From an uncultured candidate division WPS-2 bacterium (GTDB lineage: Bacteria; Vulcanimicrobiota; Vulcanimicrobiia; Vulcanimicrobiales; Vulcanimicrobiaceae), in the NCBI GenBank assembly GCA_937927945.1, contig CALEYW010000045.1:1-7085 (forward strand): DNA of 7,085 nucleotides. The letters are read 5' to 3'. This document shows, one piece after another, positions 1-5,589 of this stretch. A model generated the notes under the pieces. It was given only the letters and a program-made list of their open reading frames with translations. It searched no databases and was not told the DNA's origin. The first letter of the stretch is position 1; the number at the start of each line of letters is the position of its first letter. Made by a program: the position numbers and the translations under genes.

Positions 1-58
1 CCACGCTTTGCGTGGGGCCCCCGGGCCGAGCTCGCATTGAACGATTCGGCTTGCCGGG
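1..58. other. GC-rich inverted repeats downstream of coxC
   Basis: Two possible hairpins lie here. The first is a perfect 6-bp stem with a 3-base loop (CCACGC, TTT, GCGTGG; positions 1-15). The second pairs 20-30 with 45-58, with a 3-base bulge, one G-T pair and a 14-base loop. They begin about 47 bases beyond the coxC stop on the minus strand, so they could help end the oxidase transcript. Neither is followed by a T run on either strand, so an intrinsic terminator is not demonstrated. The rest of 1-104 shows no gene. Confidence 0.25.
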
Positions 59-104
59 ATTGTGCTGTGCTCGCTCCATCACCATTGTCGCTTTCATCAC
101 GTGG

Positions 105-746
105 TTACCACAAATAAAACAGGAAGAAGAGTGCGACCCAGATGACGTCGACGAAGTGCCAATAGAGCGTTCCGGCGGTGAGGCCGAAGAAGCGCTCGTG
201 GTCGTAGACGGCCCGTGAGGACTGCCACCAGAGCACGGCGAGAAAGATCACGCCGACGAAGACGTGGAACCCGTGCATGCCGGTCAGCGTGAAGAACGAC
301 GCGCCGAAGGTGTTGCCGGCCCAGCCGCCGATCTGCGCGTGCGCGTACTCGTAGGCTTGACCGCCCAGGAACATTGCGCCGAGCAGAATCGTCAGCCCCA
401 TGAAGAGGTTGTACTTGCTGCGCGTACCGTGCTTCCAGTTCTCCAGCGCATAGTGCATCGTGACGCCGGAACCGAACAGCACGACCGAGTTCACCGCGGC
501 GAACGCCGTGTCGAGCCGCGGCAGCTGATGCCCGCCGACCATCGGCGGCCAGATCGGGGCGACCGTCGTGCGCAGGTAGATGTATGCGAAGATGAACGAC
601 GAGAAGAGCACGACGTCGGAGCACAGGAACAGGACGAAGCCGAGGAGGCGCATGTCGCGCGTCTCCTCGTAGATCACCTGTTCGTGATCGTGCTCGTCGT
701 GGCCGTGACCGAGCTTATAGCCCTGTTTGGCGACAGAGACCGACAT
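105..746 (-). CDS. coxC: Cytochrome c oxidase subunit III (caa3-type)
   Basis: Membrane subunit III (also ctaE) of a haem-copper oxidase; it has no redox centre and supports proton uptake and stability of subunit I. The 213 residues contain about five membrane segments (34-57, 80-100, 115-133, 151-175, 192-212), the short form usual in caa3 oxidases, where the two N-terminal helices of the mitochondrial-type protein are absent. Family hallmarks are the Gly-Met-His-Gly-Phe-His-Val stretch (156-162) and the C-terminal Leu-Tyr-Trp-His-Phe-Val-Asp (194-200). The glutamate usual in the first helix of this form appears as Asp44. The N terminus is His/Asp/Glu-rich (14-22). The ATG at 746 follows the coxA stop by 16 bases with only a weak Shine-Dalgarno (GAGCG), suggesting translation linked to coxA. 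The stop is TAA. Identity is secure; the role of the His-rich tail is unknown. Confidence 0.96.
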   Translation of the reverse strand: MSVSVAKQGYKLGHGHDEHDHEQVIYEETRDMRLLGFVLFLCSDVVLFSSFIFAYIYLRTTVAPIWPPMVGGHQLPRLDTAFAAVNSVVLFGSGVTMHYALENWKHGTRSKYNLFMGLTILLGAMFLGGQAYEYAHAQIGGWAGNTFGASFFTLTGMHGFHVFVGVIFLAVLWWQSSRAVYDHERFFGLTAGTLYWHFVDVIWVALFFLFYLW

Positions 747-762
747 GATGTCGTCAGCGCTC

Positions 763-2478
763 CTAATACGTGGGGACCGGATGCGAGCTGTGCGTCGGGG
801 TCGCTTCGGTCGCGCCCTCCGCAGCCTCGAGCCCGAGATACGGCAGCGGGTTCCCGAAGTCGTACGGCGTCGCCAGCACGGCCGGAATCTTCTTGAAGTT
901 GTAGTACGGCGCCGGCGAGCTGATCATCCACTCGAGCGTTCGCGCGCCCCATGGATTCGGTCCGGCGATCTTTCCGCTACGGAAGCTCGACCACAGGTTG
1001 TAGGCGAACAGCAGCATCGAGCCGGCCAGCACGAACGACGAGATCGAGGCGAACTGATTCCAGAACACGTACCACGGCGAGGGATCGTAGATCGGCACGC
1101 GCCGCGGCATCCCCATCAGCCCTAGCCAGTGCATCGGCATGAAGGTGCAGTTGAACGCGATGAACGTGATCCAGAAGTGCCACTGCCCCATCGCCTCGTT
1201 GTACATGCGCCCGGTCATCTTCGGCCACCAGTAGTAGACGCCGGCGAAGAGCCCCATCACCGAGCCGCCGTAGAGCACGTAGTGGAAGTGCGCGACGACG
1301 AAGTACGTTCCGTGTTCGTGATAGTCGGCCGGGACGGCGGCCAAGAAGAAGCCGGTCAGGCCGCCGCAGGTGAACGTGATCAAGAAGCCGGTTGCAAACA
1401 GCATCGGCGTCGTCCAGCGGATCGAGCCGCCCCACAGCGTCGCCATCCACGAGAAGATCTTGACCCCGGTCGGGATCGCGATGACCATCGTGATGATCAT
1501 GAACGGGAGTTGGAGCCACGGCACCATCCCCGAGGTGAACATGTGGTGCGCCCAGACCGAGAAGCCCAGCAGCGCGATCGCGACCGACGAGAACGCGATC
1601 ATCTTGTAGCCGAAGATCGGCTTGCGCGAGAACGTCGGCAGCACTTCCGAGACGATTCCGAACGCCGGCAGGATCATGATGTAGACGGCCGGGTGCGAGT
1701 AGAACCAGAACATGTGCTGCCACAGCACGGGCGAGCCGCCGCGCGACGGGTCGTAGAACGGAACGCCGAAAACGCGCTCGCAGAAGAGCGCGAGCAGCGC
1801 GGCGGCCAGTGCCGTCGTCGCGATGAACGAGAGGCCGGCAGTCGCGAACTGCGCCCACACGAAGAGCGGCATGCGGGTGAGCGTCATGCCCGGCGCGCGC
1901 ATCTTGTAGATCGTGACGATGAAGTTGATCCCGGTCAGCGTCGAGCTGATGCCGATCAGGAAGATCGCGATGCACCACATCGTGGTTCCGGGCGGTCCCT
2001 GCAGCGAGATCGGCGGGTACTCGGTCCAACCGGCGTCCGGCGCGCCCACCAGGAACGAGCTGAACAAGATGATGCCCGCGACCGGGAACATCCAGAACGC
2101 CAGCAAGTTCAGCCAGGGGAAGGCGACGTCGCGCGCCCCGATCTGCAGCGGCATCACGAAGTTGCCGAATGCTCCGGTCACCAGCGGGATGATGACCATC
2201 CACACCATCGCCGACCCGTGCATCGAGTACACCTGGTTATAGGTCGCCGCGCTTATGCCCATCTGCCCGTTCGGCTGGAGGAGCGTGTAGCGGATCACCT
2301 CGGCCAGCATGCCGGCGATCAGGAAGAACAGCCCGCCCGTGATCATGTACTGGATCCCGATGACCTTGTGATCGATCGAGAAGATGTACTTGCGGATGAA
2401 GCTGGTCGGCTCGGGGTGGATGTGATCGAGTACCGCGTGGTACGGGCCGGTTTTCACTCCGGGTGCGATCGTTGCCAT
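763..2478 (-). CDS. coxA: Cytochrome c oxidase subunit I, A2 (Tyr-Ser) type
   Basis: Catalytic subunit (also ctaD) that reduces O2 to water and pumps protons. It has 571 residues and about twelve membrane helices. Ligands visible by motif: haem a His87 and His399, haem a3 His397, CuB His262, His311 and His312, with Tyr266 placed for the His-Tyr cross-link. K-channel Thr337 and Lys340 are present, as are D-channel Asp117, Asn106 and Asn124. The helix VI glutamate is replaced (His262-Pro-Ala264-Val-Tyr266) and preceded by Tyr260-Ser261, the known signature of A2 oxidases such as those of Thermus and Rhodothermus. Oddities are Gly390 where the Mg-site Asp normally follows His389, and Trp122 where Arg is usual in the Ala-Phe-Pro-Arg motif. 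The propionate-binding Arg459-Arg460 pair is intact. The ATG at 2478 lies 17 bases after the coxB stop, with GGAGA about 11 bases upstream. Second gene of the oxidase operon. Confidence 0.98.
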   Translation of the reverse strand: MATIAPGVKTGPYHAVLDHIHPEPTSFIRKYIFSIDHKVIGIQYMITGGLFFLIAGMLAEVIRYTLLQPNGQMGISAATYNQVYSMHGSAMVWMVIIPLVTGAFGNFVMPLQIGARDVAFPWLNLLAFWMFPVAGIILFSSFLVGAPDAGWTEYPPISLQGPPGTTMWCIAIFLIGISSTLTGINFIVTIYKMRAPGMTLTRMPLFVWAQFATAGLSFIATTALAAALLALFCERVFGVPFYDPSRGGSPVLWQHMFWFYSHPAVYIMILPAFGIVSEVLPTFSRKPIFGYKMIAFSSVAIALLGFSVWAHHMFTSGMVPWLQLPFMIITMVIAIPTGVKIFSWMATLWGGSIRWTTPMLFATGFLITFTCGGLTGFFLAAVPADYHEHGTYFVVAHFHYVLYGGSVMGLFAGVYYWWPKMTGRMYNEAMGQWHFWITFIAFNCTFMPMHWLGLMGMPRRVPIYDPSPWYVFWNQFASISSFVLAGSMLLFAYNLWSSFRSGKIAGPNPWGARTLEWMISSPAPYYNFKKIPAVLATPYDFGNPLPYLGLEAAEGATEATPTHSSHPVPTY

Positions 2479-2495
2479 AGGTCGGATCGTCTCCG

Positions 2496-3614
2496 TTATT
2501 TCTTCGAGAGGCTGGCGAGGTAGGCGACCAAATTGCCGATGTCGGCATTCGAGAGCCCGTTCATCTGCGCGCTGGGCATGACCCCAATGTCACCCGAGTA
2601 GCCGTCGTGAACGATCTTCGCGACGTCTTGCGGGGTCGGCGCCGTACCGTTCACGAGCTTCGGATGGGCGGGGTCGTTGAAGATCATCCCCAGTCCGGGG
2701 CCGACGATCTTCTGGCTGAACGGGCCGGTCGAGTGGCACGCGCTGCACTTTTGGCCGAAGAGCGCCTTCCCCACGTCGGCTTTCCCTTGAGCGAGCGGGA
2801 TCGCGCCGCCGCCGCCGCCGCCCGTGCTGGCGCCTTGCTGGGCGAACCATTTCGAGAAGTCTTGCTGCGTGTCCACGACAACGGTGGAGTGCATCGCGCC
2901 GTGGCCCAGGCCGCAGAATTCGGTGCAGATGATGCGATACGTTCCGGGAACGGTCGGCGTCACACGCAGCGTGTTGACCAAGCCGGGCACCATGTCGGCC
3001 TTGATGCGCATCTCCGGAATCCAGAAGCCGTGGATCACGTCGCGCGAGGTCACGTGGATCGTGGTCGGCGTGTTGACGGGCAAGTGCATCGTGCCGCTGA
3101 CGGGCTGCGCCAGCTTCGGATAGCGGAACTGGAAGCCGAATTGATAGCCGATCGCCTCGACCGTCAGCACGTCGCCTTGGGTGTTCTGGATGTCGGCCCA
3201 GATCTTCACCGAGATGATCGCGAGCACGATGATAAGGATGGTCGGGATGGCCGTCCACCAGAACTCGAGCACCGGCGCGTCGTGGATCTGCACGCCGATC
3301 GTGCTCGCCGGAGCATTCTTCGGCTGCCGGAACACGATCCCGAAATAGATCGTGTAGATCGTGACGATGTTGAAGATCCAGGCGGCCGCGACGCCGAGGA
3401 ACTTGAAGAGGAAGTCCGTCGCCGGGGCGGGATCGCCGGCCGGAATCAACCCGACCGGCCATCCGGCGTTCCAGGTGAACCAGCTCATGATCAACGAGAC
3501 GACGACGATCAGCGCCGTTATGGGCCAGAAGCCCGGCCCGAGATTGGTTTTCGGCTTGACGATCCGCTGTGCCAAGAGCTCCTCACTCGTACGCGACCGC
3601 CTGCGCGGCGGCAT
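2496..3614 (-). CDS. coxB: Cytochrome c oxidase subunit II fused to cytochrome c
   Basis: Electron-entry subunit (also ctaC) of a caa3 oxidase, 372 residues. Three hydrophobic segments (about 29-48, 72-95, 120-138) precede an outward-facing cupredoxin domain; the basic N terminus and lack of an obvious cleavage site suggest the first is an uncleaved anchor. CuA ligands are His195, Cys230, Glu232 (backbone), Cys234, His238 and Met241. A Gly6 linker (265-270) leads to a class I cytochrome c domain with Cys290-Ser-Ala-Cys293-His294 and likely axial Met346. The aromatic strip before the cupredoxin reads Tyr157-Gln-Phe-Gly-Phe161, without the usual Trp. The ATG at 3614 has only a distant GGGGAG (about 14 bases away). 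A TTG at residue 14 preceded closely by GAGGAG is an alternative start and would remove the Arg-rich N terminus. First gene of the oxidase block. Confidence 0.97.
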   Translation of the reverse strand: MPPRRRSRTSEELLAQRIVKPKTNLGPGFWPITALIVVVSLIMSWFTWNAGWPVGLIPAGDPAPATDFLFKFLGVAAAWIFNIVTIYTIYFGIVFRQPKNAPASTIGVQIHDAPVLEFWWTAIPTILIIVLAIISVKIWADIQNTQGDVLTVEAIGYQFGFQFRYPKLAQPVSGTMHLPVNTPTTIHVTSRDVIHGFWIPEMRIKADMVPGLVNTLRVTPTVPGTYRIICTEFCGLGHGAMHSTVVVDTQQDFSKWFAQQGASTGGGGGGAIPLAQGKADVGKALFGQKCSACHSTGPFSQKIVGPGLGMIFNDPAHPKLVNGTAPTPQDVAKIVHDGYSGDIGVMPSAQMNGLSNADIGNLVAYLASLSKK

Positions 3615-3689
3615 CGACCCGCGGTCTTCTCCCCGAGGGCCGCTTCAACTTCCTACTATGCGCAAGTGCCTTGCCGCGCGCGTGGACTT
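3615..3689 (-). other. Intergenic gap between nanE and coxB
   Basis: The 75 bases separate the nanE stop from the coxB start and would have to hold the oxidase promoter if that operon is independent. I see no convincing -35/-10 pair. The least GC-rich part (3651-3667, reading TTGCGCATAGTAGGAAG on the minus strand) is the only stretch with any promoter-like look. No hairpin plus T run ends nanE. Read-through from the upstream unit is therefore possible. Confidence 0.35.
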
Positions 3690-4394
3690 CTATCGGACGG
3701 TGCGTTCGGCTGTTTTCGGAAGGTTGGACCTCTGTGTCCCATCGACGAAACGCTGGACCAGCACGTCGATGTTTGTGAGCGCGGTGCCGGCGACGACCGC
3801 GTCGGCCCCGGCGTCGAACGCCGCGCGCACGTCGCCGGGCGATGCGACGCCTCCCTCACACACCGCAAAGCACCCGCTTGCCGCAGCTGCCCGCACCAGA
3901 TCGAGCGCCGGCAGCGTCGTCGCGCGCGTCGCCTCCGTGTAGCCGCACAAGGTCGTCGCCACGATGTCGGCTCGCGCGTCCGCTGCGCGCCGGACGTCCT
4001 GGGCGTCCGCGCAGTCCGCCATCGCGATCCTGCCGCAGCGATGGATCGCGGCGACCGTCGCGGCGACGTCGCGCCCGTCGGGCCGCGGCCGCCCCGTTGC
4101 GTCGAAGGCGATGATCTCGGCGCCGGCCGCGACGACTTCCTCGATTTCGCGGTCGCCGGCGGTGATATACGGCGCGAACCCCTCGTAGTGCCGCTTGACG
4201 ATTCCGATCACGGGAACCGAGACCGCGCGCCGCACGGCGCCGATCCGAGCAAGCCCTTCGACCCGCACGCCGCGCGCGCCGTTTGCCACGGCCACCCGCG
4301 CCAGCAGCGCGATCGCCTCCGGCGTGTTGAGCAAGGACGACGCCTCCGCTTGCACGGAGACGATCAGGCCGCCGCGCAAAGCCTCTAGGATCAC
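3690..4394 (-). CDS. nanE: N-acetylmannosamine-6-phosphate 2-epimerase (NanE)
   Basis: Cytoplasmic TIM-barrel epimerase (PF04131 type) that converts ManNAc-6-phosphate to GlcNAc-6-phosphate. The 234 residues match the usual length of about 230. Signatures in order: Gly-Leu-Ile-Val-Ser-Val-Gln (9-15), Arg-Val-Glu-Gly (44-47), Val-Ile-Gly-Ile-Val-Lys67-Arg with the catalytic Lys, Ile-Ile-Ala-Phe-Asp-Ala-Thr-Gly-Arg-Pro-Arg-Pro (94-105), Asp127-Cys, Thr-Thr-Leu-Cys-Gly-Tyr (147-152), the second catalytic acid Glu180 in Cys-Glu-Gly-Gly, and a phosphate-binding Val-Ala-Gly-Thr-Ala (201-205). I chose the GTG at 4394, which overlaps the kinase stop as GTGA. The frame is open further upstream, but that extension is low-complexity Arg-rich sequence antiparallel to no family motif and lies inside the kinase gene. 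Overlap implies coupled expression with the kinase. About 15 residues after the barrel have no recognised motif. Confidence 0.93.
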   Translation of the reverse strand: MILEALRGGLIVSVQAEASSLLNTPEAIALLARVAVANGARGVRVEGLARIGAVRRAVSVPVIGIVKRHYEGFAPYITAGDREIEEVVAAGAEIIAFDATGRPRPDGRDVAATVAAIHRCGRIAMADCADAQDVRRAADARADIVATTLCGYTEATRATTLPALDLVRAAAASGCFAVCEGGVASPGDVRAAFDAGADAVVAGTALTNIDVLVQRFVDGTQRSNLPKTAERTVR

Positions 4395-5323
4395 TCGACG
4401 ATCCACTCGGGAGGCGAGATGCCGGCGTCGCGGAACGCCATGAGCCCCGCGCCGACGGCGGGATCGTAACGCGGCACCTCGACGATCGCGTGCGGAGCCA
4501 GTACCGACAACGCGTCTTTCGTGCGCGCGAGAAACGCTTCGTTCGCGAACGAGCCGCCCGTGAACGCGACGCGCACGGCACGCTCGCCGAGCCCTAGCCG
4601 CCGGATCGCGGTCGCGGCGAGCGACGCCAGTGCCGCGGCCGCGGCGGCCACGATCGCGGCGGCCTCGGGATCGCCTAGGCGAGCGGCGTCGTGCACCACC
4701 CGGGCAAACGACGCGAGCGCGGCGCGGGAGAGTCGGCCGAGCAGCGCCGCAGTCGCGAGCGAACGCAGGTCCGGCTGATCGAGGTAGGCCAGCGCCGCGT
4801 CTCCCAGCGGAATCCGCTCGCCGCGGTCGTCGGCGCGCATCGCGCACGCCAGCGCGTCACGCCCGATCGCGTAGGCGCTCCCGTCGTCGCCGAAGAGGAA
4901 TCCCCAGCCGCCGACGGTCACCGCGGCCCGCGCACCGTCCTCGCCGTAGGCCACCGAGCCGGTGCCGCCGATCACCACCACCGCCGGACGCGATTGCAGC
5001 GCGCCGGCGAGCGCAACGGGCGCGTCGTGCACCAGTCGCGCGGCAAGCGTCGCGATCCGCAGCGGCGCACCGTCGAAGTGCTGGTCGTATCCCGAGATTC
5101 CGGCCACGACCGCTTCCAGCCGCGTCGCCTCCGGCAGGCCCGCTGCCACCAGCGCCGCCGCCACTGCCGCCGCGCACGCGTCGGCGCACTTGGTCGAACC
5201 TGGCGGCTCGTCGACGTGATCGGCGGCGCCGCCGTAGCCGCGTCCGCGCACGACGCCGCGCTCGTCGATCACGACCGCCGTCGTCGAGGATTGCCCGCCG
5301 TCGATCCCCGCGACGAACCTCAA
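4391..5323 (-). CDS. BadF/BadG/BcrA-type sugar kinase, GlcNAc kinase-like
   Basis: ATP-dependent kinase of the ASKHA fold, most like N-acetylglucosamine kinases; GlcNAc, ManNAc or MurNAc are all possible substrates. The 310 residues carry phosphate-1 loop Gly-Ile-Asp-Gly-Gly-Gln-Ser-Ser-Thr (6-14), the conserved Asp100 in His-Asp-Ala-Pro-Val-Ala-Leu-Ala-Gly expected to be the catalytic base, phosphate-2 loop Gly-Gly-Thr-Gly-Ser-Val-Ala-Tyr-Gly (119-127), the sugar-site stretch Gly-Gly-Trp-Gly-Phe-Leu-Phe-Gly-Asp-Asp-Gly-Ser (138-149), and the adenosine-side Thr-Gly-Gly-Ser (255-258). The start is TTG at 5323, overlapping the upstream stop as TTGA; residue 2 onward begins the fold, so no longer start is needed. 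A weak GAGCG lies about 6 bases before it. The 4-base overlap with nanE supports a joint pathway and makes ManNAc an attractive substrate, but this is inference. Confidence 0.88.
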   Translation of the reverse strand: MRFVAGIDGGQSSTTAVVIDERGVVRGRGYGGAADHVDEPPGSTKCADACAAAVAAALVAAGLPEATRLEAVVAGISGYDQHFDGAPLRIATLAARLVHDAPVALAGALQSRPAVVVIGGTGSVAYGEDGARAAVTVGGWGFLFGDDGSAYAIGRDALACAMRADDRGERIPLGDAALAYLDQPDLRSLATAALLGRLSRAALASFARVVHDAARLGDPEAAAIVAAAAAALASLAATAIRRLGLGERAVRVAFTGGSFANEAFLARTKDALSVLAPHAIVEVPRYDPAVGAGLMAFRDAGISPPEWIVE

Positions 5324-5589
5324 GCGAGACGCTCGGCGAACGCGTCCGCCGCGCGTTCGCGCGCCGCCCGGTCGCGCAGGCGCGGAACCGCGCCGATCGC
5401 TTCGCGGTGATGGTAGAGTTCGTGCGCGATCGCGCGCTCCACCGTATTGTGCGGGGCGCGCTCGCTCACGCGAATGACCGGACCGTCGGGATCATACTCG
5501 GCGACGAGCGTCACGCTTGCCCAGTCGCCGAGATCGGCGATCTCCACGCGAACGCCGTACGCCGCGGCAACGGCGCGCGCGTCACGCAC
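5320..5589 (-). CDS. Small HExxH protein, ImmA/IrrE-like metallopeptidase
   Basis: An 89-residue protein resembling a minimal ImmA/IrrE (PF06114, DUF955) domain. It has an N-terminal alpha/beta part (about 1-45), then Ala-Ile-Ala-His56-Glu57-Leu-Tyr-His60-His (53-61), the zinc-binding HExxH in the setting typical of that family, and then Arg-Glu78-Arg-Ala-Ala-Asp-Ala-Phe-Ala (77-85), matching the family's second helix with Glu78 as the likely third zinc ligand. Both catalytic elements are intact, so it need not be a remnant, but it is shorter than usual for the family and has no DNA-binding or other extra domain. The GTG at 5589 overlaps the oxidoreductase stop by 8 bases and lacks a Shine-Dalgarno, suggesting coupled translation; GTG at residue 15 is an alternative. 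Known relatives cleave phage or stress repressors; its substrate here is unknown. Confidence 0.75.
   Translation of the reverse strand: MRDARAVAAAYGVRVEIADLGDWASVTLVAEYDPDGPVIRVSERAPHNTVERAIAHELYHHREAIGAVPRLRDRAARERAADAFAERLA

Noticed and set aside
101..111. GTGGT-T-ACCAC inverted repeat at the coxC stop
   Set aside because: Only 5 bp with a single central base, overlapping the end of coxC; too short to call an operator or terminator.
1681..1701. Loss of the helix VI glutamate as a sign of an inactive oxidase
   Set aside because: The Tyr-Ser motif compensates in A2 oxidases, and all haem, copper and K-channel residues are intact.
977..2203. Minus-strand open frame of 408 codons inside coxA in another frame
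   Set aside because: Translation is rich in Arg, Asp and Ala with no motifs, while the coxA frame holds all the haem and copper ligands.
1129..2523. Plus-strand open frame of 464 codons opposite coxA
   Set aside because: Charged low-complexity translation antisense to the intact subunit I gene; a composition shadow.
2805..2822. Run of GCC triplets as a microsatellite of special interest
   Set aside because: It encodes the Gly6 linker between the CuA and haem c domains, an ordinary flexible connector.
2607..4388. Long open frame on the plus strand, 593 codons, spanning coxB and nanE
   Set aside because: It is antisense to two genes with clear family motifs, its translation is Arg/Asp-rich without recognisable motifs, and such frames are common in GC-rich DNA.
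4395..4847. 151-residue N-terminal extension of NanE
   Set aside because: It lies in an alternative frame of the kinase gene and has no family similarity; the GTG at 4394 gives a normal-length NanE with a GTGA overlap.
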